This document shows, piece after piece, positions 34,561-42,043 of a stretch of DNA of 64,000 nt. The notes beneath the pieces are model-generated. The model searched no databases, had not been told where the DNA came from, and saw only the letters and a program-made list of their open reading frames with translations. Source of the DNA: Bacteroidaceae bacterium (GTDB lineage: Bacteria; Bacteroidota; Bacteroidia; Bacteroidales; Bacteroidaceae); NCBI GenBank assembly GCA_017429525.1, contig JAFROT010000035.1, forward strand, positions 45,328 to 109,327, in the 5' to 3' direction. Numbering within the stretch: the stretch's first letter is position 1; every line of letters starts with the position of its first letter. A program made the translations under genes and the position numbers.

Positions 34561-34692
34561 TTTGAATAGTCGGCTGAGTGAAGTTGAATAGTCGACTCGT
34601 CGCAGTTGAATACTCGACTTCACTCAGTTGAATAGTCAACTCGCCGCAGTTGAATAGTCAGCTGCGGCGGGTTGAAGGGTCGAGAAAAAAGG
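34561..34692. repeat. 22-bp tandem array C (GTTGA-ATAG-TCAAC units)
   Basis: Six units start at 34561, 34583, 34605, 34627, 34649 and 34671. Core GTTGA, loop ATAG, arm TCAAC or a G-U-compatible variant (TCGAC, TCAGC), then an 8-base spacer such as TCGTCGCA or TCGCCGCA. Outer units are partly decayed. It fills the convergent gap between the primase-like gene and the TRIC gene. Confidence 0.85.
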
Positions 34693-34708
34693 GTGGGGGA
34701 TGGTGAGC

Positions 34709-35371
34709 TTACTCCTCGGCTTTGAGGGTGGGCAGGCCCCAGCCGTACTTGACGGCGAGGAGGCGGATGCCGATGGCTACGGTGCAGGAGAGGACGGCGC
34801 TGCCCTCGGGACGCCAGCCGAGGTAGTGGAGGCAGAGGATGTAGACGACGCCTCCGGCGAGGCAGCAGGTGGCATAGATCTCCTTGCGGAAGATGAGGGG
34901 CACCTCGTTGATGAGGATGTCGCGGAGGATGCCGCCGCCGGCGCCGGTGATGCAGCCGAGGCAGATGGCGGCCCAGGTGGGGAAGCCGAGGCCGAGGGCT
35001 TTCTCGATACCGATTACGTTGAAGAGCGAGAAGCCGATGCAGTCGAAGAGGAACCATGTGTTGTTCTGGCGCACCAGCCAGCGGCGGAAGGCGATGACCC
35101 AGATGAGGCCGAACAGACAGGTGAGGAGGTAGATGGGGTCTTCGAGCCAGAAGGGTGTCTTGCCGATGAGGAGGTCGCGGGTGGTACCGCCGCCTACGGC
35201 CGTGACGGTGCCTACGATGAAGGCTCCGAAGAGGTCGAACTGCTTGGCGGCTGAGAGGCGTGCTCCCGAGACGGCGCCGGCGAGGGTACCGATGAGTTCA
35301 AGGATGACGAACGACCAGGGTATGCTGAGCATGTCGCCCATCTGCTGAAAGAAGTGTCTGATGAAGTCCAT
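34709..35371 (-). CDS. TRIC-family cation channel (YicG/YadS-like)
   Basis: A 220-residue inner-membrane protein with seven likely helices and the internal repeat of the bacterial TRIC (UPF0126) family. The glycine-rich motifs are LIGTLAGAVSGARLSA, GGTTRDLLIG and the second-repeat GGGILRDILI. Bacterial TRIC proteins form trimeric monovalent cation channels. It is followed by array C and preceded by the plug-protein gene 79 bases upstream on the same strand. Those 79 bases are G/T-rich and show no clear promoter, so the two may be co-transcribed. Confidence 0.92.
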   Translation of the reverse strand: MDFIRHFFQQMGDMLSIPWSFVILELIGTLAGAVSGARLSAAKQFDLFGAFIVGTVTAVGGGTTRDLLIGKTPFWLEDPIYLLTCLFGLIWVIAFRRWLVRQNNTWFLFDCIGFSLFNVIGIEKALGLGFPTWAAICLGCITGAGGGILRDILINEVPLIFRKEIYATCCLAGGVVYILCLHYLGWRPEGSAVLSCTVAIGIRLLAVKYGWGLPTLKAEE

Positions 35372-35450
35372 ACGGGGTGGGAGTGAGGCTTAGGTGGGTG
35401 GGGTGAGTTGGGTTGGCGCTCGTGATGGGCGTGGAGGTGAAGGTTGAGGG

Positions 35451-36701
35451 TTAGCGGTTGGCGTTGGATTGCACTCGGGCATAGCCTACGAGGGCATCGT
35501 AGCGTGCGCCTTGCGGGCGGTGGTAGACGAGGATCTGGTACTCGTTCTCGGTCTGATAGAAGTCGCCTTCGGTGCGGGCGGTGTGGCCTACGCCGTGGGC
35601 GTCGGGCTGGAGGAACTGGTAGTTGTAGTAGCCTTGCTTGAGGAGTATGCCGCACTCGTAGGCGTGGAGCTGCTCGTCGTAGTGCATGAGGCATTGCGGG
35701 TCGGGGAATCCGTTGTCCCAGAGGCCTGTCACGTAGACGTCGCCGCCGTCGAGGCGTGGTGTCTCGAGGAGGAAGTGGACGAAGAGGTACTCGCTCATCG
35801 TGGCGTTGTCCTCGTCGCCGGAGTGGCGAATGATGTAGGCGCCGTCGGCATCGGGGTCGTAGGTGTAGTTGTGCTGGGGCGTGACGGCGAAGAGGGTGGC
35901 GTGGTACTGCTCGTCGACCCACGCCATGCGGTCAACGTTCATGCCGTTGAGCCTGACGTCGAGGATCTCGAAGTTGTGGAACTCGGCGCCGGCGGGGAAG
36001 ATGAGCTCGCGGCGATGCGTCCATTCGGCTCCGTTGCCCTTGGTGATGTTAGGGGGCAGGTCGGTGACGGCGTTGTCGCGCCGTCGGTTCTGCATGACGA
36101 GGGTGTGGAGCTCGCGCTGCGGGTCGATGACGCGTCGCTGTCCGTAGTTGAGGGCGTAGGTGACCTGCTGATGGCGCTGGTTGAAGTCGATGTCGGTGTT
36201 GTTGCTCACTTCGGCCTGTATGCTCATCTCGGGGGCGTAGAGCGAGAAGCAGGCCTCGAGGACGGGCTCGTCGCTGGCGTCGCGCTCGTCGGCATAGACG
36301 CTGACGCGGTAGTTGCCGGGCAGGAGCAGGCGCGTGTCCTCGTTGGGGAAGCGCAGGCGGTAGTGGGTGTAGAGTACGGTGGTGTTGAAACTGGTCTCGT
36401 AGTCCTCGATGGGCTGGTTGTTGAAGCCGCTGAGGTAGTCGCTCTCGAAGATGTCGTCGCAGACGGTCCAGTCGGCATTGCAGAACTCTACCTTATAAAT
36501 ATAGCGCGTGTACTCGTGGGTGAGGGCGTCGAAGCCTATCTCCACGCGCTTGCCCAGCTGTGCCACGGGGGGCAGGAGCGGGTCGCCGGCGACGATGACT
36601 TGCACGGTGCGGATGTGCTCGGAGAGGCTGCGTGTCAGCTGAGCGCAAGTGCCGGCGAGACAGCCGAGCAGGAGGCTGAAAAGGATCAAGTGACGTTTCA
36701 T
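35451..36701 (-). CDS. Type IX secretion system plug protein (DUF5103)
   Basis: A 416-residue secreted protein (signal ending GTCAQ). The family first domain follows (VGDPLLPP-like VAGDPLLPPVAQLG, then FDALTHEYTRYIYKVEFCNADW), with the typical SDYLSGFNNQPIEDYETSFNT region cut by conserved aromatic residues. Family members correspond to the plug that closes the periplasmic side of the SprA/Sov translocon in Bacteroidetes. Its presence supports an active type IX system, consistent with the sorting-tail proteins in this window. The start is the ATG at 36701, because the upstream extension of six codons precedes the promoter-like box. The -7 box is only four bases from that ATG. Confidence 0.85.
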   Translation of the reverse strand: MKRHLILFSLLLGCLAGTCAQLTRSLSEHIRTVQVIVAGDPLLPPVAQLGKRVEIGFDALTHEYTRYIYKVEFCNADWTVCDDIFESDYLSGFNNQPIEDYETSFNTTVLYTHYRLRFPNEDTRLLLPGNYRVSVYADERDASDEPVLEACFSLYAPEMSIQAEVSNNTDIDFNQRHQQVTYALNYGQRRVIDPQRELHTLVMQNRRRDNAVTDLPPNITKGNGAEWTHRRELIFPAGAEFHNFEILDVRLNGMNVDRMAWVDEQYHATLFAVTPQHNYTYDPDADGAYIIRHSGDEDNATMSEYLFVHFLLETPRLDGGDVYVTGLWDNGFPDPQCLMHYDEQLHAYECGILLKQGYYNYQFLQPDAHGVGHTARTEGDFYQTENEYQILVYHRPQGARYDALVGYARVQSNANR

Positions 36702-36705
36702 GGCG

Positions 36706-36713
36706 CAAAAATA
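36706..36713 (-). promoter_or_regulatory. -7 box directly before the plug-protein start
   Basis: TATTTTTG on the minus strand, ending four bases before the ATG at 36701. If used, transcription would begin at or near the start codon (leaderless). No -33 partner is clear. Confidence 0.4.
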
Positions 36714-36722
36714 GTGCATTTT

Positions 36723-36754
36723 TTTCGTTGTTTCGCATTTTTGTTGTACTTTTG
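36723..36754 (+). promoter_or_regulatory. Promoter of the DUF1460/mtgA operon
   Basis: TTTC (36723-36726), 20-base spacer, TACTTTTG (36747-36754), 24 bases before the ATG at 36779. It lies in a 77-base divergent intergenic region shared with the plug gene. Confidence 0.65.
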
Positions 36755-36778
36755 TCGAAAAATAAGGAGAAGTTAACG

Positions 36779-37663
36779 ATGCGACACCTGTTTACAACCG
36801 TTTTTGCATGCCTCGTCATGCTCCTGATGCCGCTCTGCGCAGCGGCCATCACCTATCAACCCGCCGACAGCGTGAAGGTGGTCGGCCTGCTCATGAAGGG
36901 CAAGCGGCAGCCTGCGGGCGAGAACCTGATGCTGTTCTATGCGCAGCAGTTGAAGGGGCTGCCCTACGTGGGCCGCACGCTCGAGGTGAACCCTCGCGAG
37001 GAGCTGGCCGTGAACCTGCGCGAGCTGGACTGCACGACGCTGGTGGAGAACGTGGTGGCGCTCGTGCTGACGACGCAGCAGGGGAGCACGCGCTTCGCTG
37101 ACTTCTGCCGCAACCTGCAGCGCATCCGCTATCGCGACGGCCGCCTGGACGGCTATGCCTCGCGCAACCATTACTTCAGCGAGTGGATACAAAGTAATGA
37201 GCAACAGGGCCTTGTGAAGGAGGTCGTGGGCGCGAAGGGCGATGCTCGCGGGGCTTACTTCCCGTTTGTGGACCAGCAGACTCTGGCGTGCACCTACATG
37301 AGTGCGCACCCCGACCGCTACCCGATGCTCAAGGGCGATGCGGCGGCGCTGAAGCAGATACGTGCCAACGAACGACGCATCAACGGGCGGGTGGTTCGCT
37401 ACGTGCCTCGGCGCCTGCTCTCACGCTCGCGCAAGGACCTCGCTGCCATCGAGGACGGCGACATCCTGGCCATCGTCACCAAGAAACCGGGGCTCGACGT
37501 CTCGCATCTGGGGCTGGCCGTGTGGGGGCGCGACGGACAGTTGCACCTGCTCAACGCCAGCCAGATCCACAAGAAGGTGGTGCTGGAGCCGATGACGCTC
37601 GCCGAGTACATGCAGAAGCATCCCACGCAGTTGGGCGTGCGGGTAATCAGAGTAGTGAAGTGA
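36779..37663 (+). CDS. DUF1460 amidase-like cysteine hydrolase
   Basis: A 294-residue secreted protein (signal ending CAAA) of the DUF1460 family, an NlpC/P60-like fold with N-acetylmuramoyl-L-alanine amidase-type activity proposed from structures. The likely catalytic Cys lies in ELDCTTLVENV (near residue 85) and the His in DVSHLGLAVWG (near 243). It would cleave peptidoglycan fragments in the periplasm. The true start is the ATG before RHLFTTV. The 17 codons upstream overlap the promoter. Its stop abuts the mtgA start with no spacing, so both are one operon. Confidence 0.88.
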   Translation: MRHLFTTVFACLVMLLMPLCAAAITYQPADSVKVVGLLMKGKRQPAGENLMLFYAQQLKGLPYVGRTLEVNPREELAVNLRELDCTTLVENVVALVLTTQQGSTRFADFCRNLQRIRYRDGRLDGYASRNHYFSEWIQSNEQQGLVKEVVGAKGDARGAYFPFVDQQTLACTYMSAHPDRYPMLKGDAAALKQIRANERRINGRVVRYVPRRLLSRSRKDLAAIEDGDILAIVTKKPGLDVSHLGLAVWGRDGQLHLLNASQIHKKVVLEPMTLAEYMQKHPTQLGVRVIRVVK

Positions 37664-38356
37664 ATGATGAAATTGCTAAAGACGATACAAAAGTGGTTGC
37701 AGAGGCTGGTGATCTTCTTCTTCGCCTCTACGATTCTGGCCGTTGTGGCCTATCGGTGGCTGCCGGTCTACGTGACGCCGCTGATGGTGATTCGCTGCGC
37801 CCAGCAAGTGGGGCGTGGCGAGACCTTGCGGCTGCACCATCACTGGGTGCCGCTGGACTCGATGTCGAAGTACATGCCAGTGGCTGTCATGGCCTCTGAG
37901 GATCAACGTTTTCTGGAGCATCATGGCTTCGACTTCGACGCCATCGACCAGGCCTTGAAAGAGCGACAGGCGGGCAAACGTCAGCGCGGCGGCAGCACCA
38001 TCAGCCAGCAGACGGCCAAGAACGTGTTCCTCTGGCCGAAAGCTTCGTGGGTGCGCAAGGGATTGGAGGCTTACTTCACGGCCCTCATCGAGATTGTCTG
38101 GAGCAAGCACCGCATCATGGAGGTTTACCTGAACTCCATCGAGATGGGCGACGGCATCTATGGGGCAGAGGCGGTGGCGCAGCTGCACTTCGGGCATCCT
38201 GCCAGCGAACTGACGCGCTCCAACTGCGCGCTCATTGCGGCCACGCTGCCCAACCCGTTGCGCTTCAGCAGCAAAGAACCGTCTGCTTACATGCTGAAAC
38301 GCCAGACGTGGATCATGCGCCAGATGAAGCACATCGACCTGTTCCCGAAGGAGTGA
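37664..38356 (+). CDS. mtgA: Monofunctional peptidoglycan glycosyltransferase
   Basis: A 230-residue inner-membrane enzyme that polymerises lipid II into glycan strands. One N-terminal transmembrane helix (residues ~14-35) is followed by a GT51 domain. The catalytic motif ASEDQRFLEHHGFD contains the first Glu. Motif 2, GGSTISQQTAKN, and the later RIMEVYLNSIEMG complete the set. There is no transpeptidase domain, and the length fits MtgA. Its ATG directly follows the DUF1460 stop. Partnership of a synthase with a wall hydrolase suggests coupled remodelling (inference). Confidence 0.95.
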   Translation: MMKLLKTIQKWLQRLVIFFFASTILAVVAYRWLPVYVTPLMVIRCAQQVGRGETLRLHHHWVPLDSMSKYMPVAVMASEDQRFLEHHGFDFDAIDQALKERQAGKRQRGGSTISQQTAKNVFLWPKASWVRKGLEAYFTALIEIVWSKHRIMEVYLNSIEMGDGIYGAEAVAQLHFGHPASELTRSNCALIAATLPNPLRFSSKEPSAYMLKRQTWIMRQMKHIDLFPKE

Positions 38357-38486
38357 GCCATTTTTAGGCGGGGAGTAAAATGATTTAACTCAAGTTTCAG
38401 GAGTTAAGTATGGTCGGCCTACGGCCTCAAAATAATAAGAAAATTAAGGTAATAATATAGCCGTTGAACCGTTGAACGGGGAAGAA

Positions 38487-38704
38487 AGCCCCAGAGGGGC
38501 GAAGGAATTTAGGCAGGGGTGGAGCGAACGTAGTGAGCGGGAACCCCTGCTTTAAGGGATATGGTATATAGAGTGCCGTAGGTACGGCGGAAGTATTTTG
38601 ATTGTTCCGTCGTACCTACGGCACTCGTTTGTCCTCATGTCGTGGAGCAGGGGTTTCGCTTCGCTTCACCCCTGCCTAAATTCCGACACCCCTACGGGGT
38701 TTTG
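38487..38704. mobile_element. Nested palindromic MITE/REP-like element between mtgA and pqqD
   Basis: Outer arms GGAATTTAGGCAGGGGT (38504-38520) and ACCCCTGCCTAAATTCC (38668-38684) are a perfect 17-bp inverted repeat. Inside are AACCCCTGC/GCAGGGGTT (38542-38550, 38647-38655) and a 22-bp stem with one mismatch (38571-38592 with 38605-38626, GAGTGCCGTAGGT...ACCTACGGCACTC). Small hairpins GCCCC/GGGGC and ACCCC/GGGGT flank it. No gene is encoded. It occupies most of the 387-base convergent gap. It looks like a non-autonomous element or large structured RNA. Confidence 0.75.
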
Positions 38705-38743
38705 GAGTCAACAGAGGGCTTCAACTCAGCTTCCATTGGCCTT

Positions 38744-39010
38744 TTATTCTGCCAGCCCGGCGTTCTTCCAGTCGGCCATGGTGCGCTGGGCATCGGTGAG
38801 GGCCGTGTCCATGTCGACGTCGTACTCCTCGGTCAGGAGCTGAGCCAGTCGGTGGGCGTCGAAGTCCTGGCCTACGACCTTCTGCCAGAGATAGGCAGCG
38901 CTCTCGTTGAGGCTGATGATCTTGGAGAAATTGATGTTCTTCTGTCCGAGCGCCACGACGACCATCTCGCCACAGACGTCCATTAGTTCAAATCCTTCGT
39001 TGATTCTCAT
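38744..39010 (-). CDS. PqqD-family peptide-recognition protein
   Basis: An 88-residue PqqD-like protein, a small winged-helix fold that in RiPP pathways binds the leader of a precursor peptide (RiPP recognition element). Typical features are INEGFELMDVCGEMVVV, SLNESAAYLWQKV and the acidic EEYDVDMDTALTDA. It is last in a run of secreted protein, HprK-like kinase, S24/S26 peptidase and this gene. A small open frame (39047-39094) lies directly upstream. No radical SAM, transporter or clear precursor is in the window. The group resembles kinase/peptidase/PqqD sets of unknown product in Bacteroidales. Confidence 0.85.
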   Translation of the reverse strand: MRINEGFELMDVCGEMVVVALGQKNINFSKIISLNESAAYLWQKVVGQDFDAHRLAQLLTEEYDVDMDTALTDAQRTMADWKNAGLAE

Positions 39011-39046
39011 CGTTGCTGTTTATGGTGTGTTCTACAAATTAGTATT

Positions 39047-39094
39047 TTAGTACTTGGTAGGTCTCTCCTTTGCCTCAGATGATCTGAAACTCAT
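39047..39094 (-). CDS. Possible 15-residue micropeptide upstream of pqqD
   Basis: ATG at 39092-39094 on the minus strand opens a frame of 15 codons with a TAA at 39047, giving MSFRSSEAKERPTKY. It lies between the peptidase stop and the PqqD start, where RiPP precursors are often found, but it is too short to judge. It may be chance. Confidence 0.2.
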   Translation of the reverse strand: MSFRSSEAKERPTKY

Positions 39095-39121
39095 TATCAG
39101 ACCTTGTTTGATTGTTAATTC

Positions 39122-39673
39122 CTAAATGGTGAGCCGGTAGATGTAGAGCAGATAGCGGCGCACGGGCAGCAGGCGTCTCCACTGGCGTATGCGCCAGCGC
39201 AGCCATCGGTTGCTGGCCGGCGTCACGTGGTTGTTGGGGCGTATGTACTCCGTCACGATGCCGCAGACGTCGTTGATGTGGCAGTGCTCGGTGCCCTGTA
39301 TGTTGCCGTCGCCCATCAGCGTGAGCCACCCGTCGCCGGTCATGTCGATGATGCGGTGGAGCACGAAATGGCCCGGCACAATCTCGGCCAGCACGGCATC
39401 GCCTACGTGTAGCTCGTCGAAGGCATCGAGGGTCACTTGGTCGCGTATGTGCTCGAGGAAGGGGCGCATGCTGTAGCCTTTGACGGCCAGTGTGACGGTG
39501 TGGCCTTCGTTGATGAAGCGCCTGACCAGGGGCAGCAGGCGGTCGTTGGGGAGGTCCTTGTGCTGCTGTCGCCCGGCTTCGGCATCGGCATACCGATGCT
39601 CCTTGGCCATACGCACGGGGGCTGCCAGGATGCGACCTACGCGGGTCGTGGCTGATTTCAGAGGGTTGGTCAT
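39122..39673 (-). CDS. S24/S26-type signal-peptidase-like protein
   Basis: A 183-residue protein with the S24/S26 serine-peptidase core. The Ser is in VKGYSMRPFL (near residue 65) and the partner strand is VGDAVLAEIVPGHFVLHRII. The usual catalytic Lys position is occupied by His (VLHRI), as in S24-like variants of this type, so catalysis is not certain. WLTLMGDGN fits the family. The last ~35 residues are basic and hydrophobic (RWRIRQWRRLLPVRRYLLYIYRL), possibly membrane-associated. The start overlaps the kinase stop by four bases. Probably acts with the kinase and PqqD protein on a peptide. Confidence 0.78.
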   Translation of the reverse strand: MTNPLKSATTRVGRILAAPVRMAKEHRYADAEAGRQQHKDLPNDRLLPLVRRFINEGHTVTLAVKGYSMRPFLEHIRDQVTLDAFDELHVGDAVLAEIVPGHFVLHRIIDMTGDGWLTLMGDGNIQGTEHCHINDVCGIVTEYIRPNNHVTPASNRWLRWRIRQWRRLLPVRRYLLYIYRLTI

Positions 39674-40557
39674 TTTACGGAAATGGTTTGGTAACTGAGT
39701 AGGGCAGCCTCGGCATCGGGCAGGCACCCCAGCCAGTAGACGGGTGTCGACTTGATCATGCGCGAGATGGTCTGGCAGATGCCCATATAGACGCGGCGGT
39801 CCCATTTCATCGAGCTGACGGCAGGGAGTAGGGTAGTGAAGGCTTCCAAGGCGCTCATCTGACGTATCTCGTTGGCAGGTCGCTGCTCCAGGCGTGTGAT
39901 GGCTCCTATGGGAGCCCAGATGTTGCGATAGCAGGGCGTCTTGCCGCTCCAGGGCGAGCCGTAGATGCGTGCCTGCCCGTCGACGATGCGGATGACGGGG
40001 TTGTCATCGTTCATCAGGTCGCAGCCAGGTATGTTCTTGTACCACAGGTGAGTGTGCGTGCTCTTGCCCGTGCCGCTGGGCGCCGTGAAGAGGTAGCCGT
40101 AGCCATCCTTGCGAATCACGGAGGCGTGGATGAGAAGGGTGTCCATCGTGGCAGCAGCGAAGGCGTAGGCCATCATCAGCGCGTTGTTGAGGCCGAACTG
40201 CTGCTGGCGCAGCGTGCCCTCGGCGAGGGTGGCCCGGCAATGGCTGAAATCGCTGTCGGCTATCATGCTGCAGGCGAGGCGGTGCTCCGTCCCGGGCAGG
40301 CTGATCTCGAAGCCATGATGGCCGTCGGCGTTGAGGTAGACACCGTGGTTGGCGCCGCCGCAGTCGAACTGCCCAATCTCGTTCCACGACGAGAAGTCAG
40401 CGGGCGTGCCTGCCGAGACTTCCATCGTCAGCAGCGGGCTGTCGGCCTCGGAGCATACAAAAGGCGCAAACGAAGGCAACAGCTGGGCGCTGTCCAATTC
40501 GTCTGCGCAAACGACTTGCAGCGAGTGCAAGGCAATGCAGTAAGAGCTGCTGGTCAT
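39670..40557 (-). CDS. HPr-kinase-like protein (PEP-carboxykinase fold)
   Basis: A 295-residue protein with the P-loop APSGTGKSTHTHLW near residue 152 and DDNPVIR after it, typical of HprK-like kinases without the N-terminal HprK domain. HASVIRKDGYG before the P-loop is also a family feature. Such kinases occur beside PqqD proteins in lasso-peptide and other RiPP loci, where some phosphorylate the product. The start is the ATG at 40557, overlapping the stop of the secreted-protein gene by four bases. The longer upstream frame is antisense-like and rejected. Substrate unknown. Confidence 0.82.
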   Translation of the reverse strand: MTSSSYCIALHSLQVVCADELDSAQLLPSFAPFVCSEADSPLLTMEVSAGTPADFSSWNEIGQFDCGGANHGVYLNADGHHGFEISLPGTEHRLACSMIADSDFSHCRATLAEGTLRQQQFGLNNALMMAYAFAAATMDTLLIHASVIRKDGYGYLFTAPSGTGKSTHTHLWYKNIPGCDLMNDDNPVIRIVDGQARIYGSPWSGKTPCYRNIWAPIGAITRLEQRPANEIRQMSALEAFTTLLPAVSSMKWDRRVYMGICQTISRMIKSTPVYWLGCLPDAEAALLSYQTISVK

Positions 40558-41075
40558 GACTTCTCCTTCCCCTTCTTTTTCTCCTTCTCCTTCTCCTTTG
40601 TGGCTTTGGCCGGAGCGGCGTCGTTCGTGGCGGGAGTCTCCTGGATGGTGATCTCCTTCCACTCTTCGGCTCTGAACTTGAAGCGTTCGGCGGGCAGAGG
40701 CATCAGCTTGAGGCCGTCGGCCTTCTCGTAGCGTCGCTGGACTTTGCTCCAGCGCTTCAGCAGCTTGCGGGGATTCTTGTCGAAGAAGACGGTGCAGATG
40801 GTGTTCTTGCGCCCCTCCTCGCTCTCGAGGTAATACTGCAGTTGGAGGGAGTAGAGCGAGCGGTCGACGAGGAACTTGTGTGCGGGCTCGAGCCATGCGC
40901 TGTCAATCTGCTGAATGTCGGTCTGATAGGCAACAGAATCGACAAAGGAAGCGGCAAAGCCGAACATGTAGATGCGCGTCATCTCGGGCTTCTTGGCTGC
41001 TGAGGCCGACAGGACGATGCACAGCAGGGCGACGAGCAAGCCGCATGACTTGTAGATTACTCTTATTCTTGACAT
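40554..41075 (-). CDS. Secreted hypothetical protein with Lys/Glu-rich tail
   Basis: A 173-residue protein with a signal peptide (residues 1-27, ending ASAA). The middle (MTRIYMFGFAASFVDSVAYQ through KNPRKLLKRWSKVQRRYEK) looks like a small alpha/beta domain, perhaps periplasmic. The last ~30 residues are a highly charged tail (KATKEKEKEKKKGKEK). I do not recognise the family. It lies 48 bases after rpoD and is translationally coupled to the kinase gene. It is therefore probably part of the rpoD transcript or the peptide-modification set. Confidence 0.75.
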   Translation of the reverse strand: MSRIRVIYKSCGLLVALLCIVLSASAAKKPEMTRIYMFGFAASFVDSVAYQTDIQQIDSAWLEPAHKFLVDRSLYSLQLQYYLESEEGRKNTICTVFFDKNPRKLLKRWSKVQRRYEKADGLKLMPLPAERFKFRAEEWKEITIQETPATNDAAPAKATKEKEKEKKKGKEKS

Positions 41076-41123
41076 TCCTGTATATTCCGGTTTGTGGGTG
41101 GGTCGGTAGCTGCCTTGGGCATC

Positions 41124-41984
41124 CTATCCGAGATAGGACTTCAGCAGTTTGCTCTTCGAGTTGTTGCGCAGGCGGCGGATGGCCTTCTCCTTGATCTGAC
41201 GGACGCGCTCACGCGTGAGGTTGAACTTATCGCCAATCTCCTCGAGCGTCATCTCCTGGTGGTTGATGCCGAAGAACATCTCCACGATCTGCTTCTCGCG
41301 CTCGCTCAGGGTGGAGAGGGCACGGTCAATCTCGCGGCTGAGGCTCTCGTTGACGAGGCTCTTGTCGGCCATAGGGCTGTCGTCGTTGGGCAGCACGTCG
41401 AGCAGTGTGTTGTCCTCGCCCTCCACGAACGGTGCGTCCACCGAGATGTGGCGTCCGCTCACCTTCAGCGTGTCGGAGATCTTGTCGACGGGGATGTCCA
41501 GTTCCTCGGCCAGCTCGTCGGGGCTGGGGCGACGCTCATTCTCCTGCTCGAACTTGGAGAGGGCCTTGGAGATCTTGTTGAGCGAGCCCACCTGATTCAG
41601 GGGCAGTCGCACGATACGGCTCTGCTCGGCCAAGGCTTGCAGGATGCTCTGGCGAATCCACCATACGGCATAGGAAATAAACTTGAAACCGCGTGTCTCG
41701 TCGAATTTCTCGGCAGCCTTGATGAGGCCGAGGTTACCTTCGTTGATCAAGTCGGGAAGCGAGAGACCTTGGTTCTGATACTGCTTGGCCACACTGACGA
41801 CGAAGCGCAGGTTGGCGCGTGTCAGCTTCTCGAGCGCTGCGCGGTCACCCTTACGGATACGCTGCGCGAGTTCTACCTCTTCCTCGACAGTAATCAGGTC
41901 TTCACGTCCAATCTCCTGAAGGTACTTGTCCAACGACGCACTTTCGCGGTTGGTGATACTTTTGGTAATCTTAAGTTGTCTCAT
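41124..41984 (-). CDS. rpoD: Primary RNA polymerase sigma factor (short Bacteroidetes type)
   Basis: The 286-residue housekeeping sigma factor, lacking region 1.1 as usual in Bacteroidetes. Regions seen: 1.2 ([16 protein letters not shown]), 2 ([18 protein letters not shown]), 3 and 4 ([17 protein letters not shown], the -33 recognition helix). This is the factor that reads the TTTG/TAnnTTTG promoters noted across the window. It is followed by the secreted-protein, kinase, peptidase and pqqD genes with short gaps or overlaps. Confidence 0.97.
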   Translation of the reverse strand: MRQLKITKSITNRESASLDKYLQEIGREDLITVEEEVELAQRIRKGDRAALEKLTRANLRFVVSVAKQYQNQGLSLPDLINEGNLGLIKAAEKFDETRGFKFISYAVWWIRQSILQALAEQSRIVRLPLNQVGSLNKISKALSKFEQENERRPSPDELAEELDIPVDKISDTLKVSGRHISVDAPFVEGEDNTLLDVLPNDDSPMADKSLVNESLSREIDRALSTLSEREKQIVEMFFGINHQEMTLEEIGDKFNLTRERVRQIKEKAIRRLRNNSKSKLLKSYLG

Positions 41985-42011
41985 TTCTCTTTGGAAAACA
42001 TTTTAAGCGCG

Positions 42012-42043
42012 CAAAATTATATTAAATATAGTACGCGCGCAAG
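42012..42043 (-). promoter_or_regulatory. Promoter of rpoD
   Basis: Minus strand CTTG, 20-base spacer, TAATTTTG (42012-42019), about 28 bases before the start. The spacer begins with CGCGCGTAC, and another GCGCGC lies right after the -7 box. Similar TACGCGCGC words occur near other starts in the window. Confidence 0.6.

Noticed and set aside
29657-34700. Integrated element with att sites
   Set aside because: No integrase, tRNA or clear flanking direct repeat was found, so boundaries cannot be set.
35469-36776. 435-codon open frame opposite the plug protein gene
   Set aside because: Antisense shadow. The real gene has a signal peptide and family motifs.
38598-38986. Short plus-strand open frames over the palindromic element
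   Set aside because: They run through inverted repeats and into the antisense of pqqD. No protein features.
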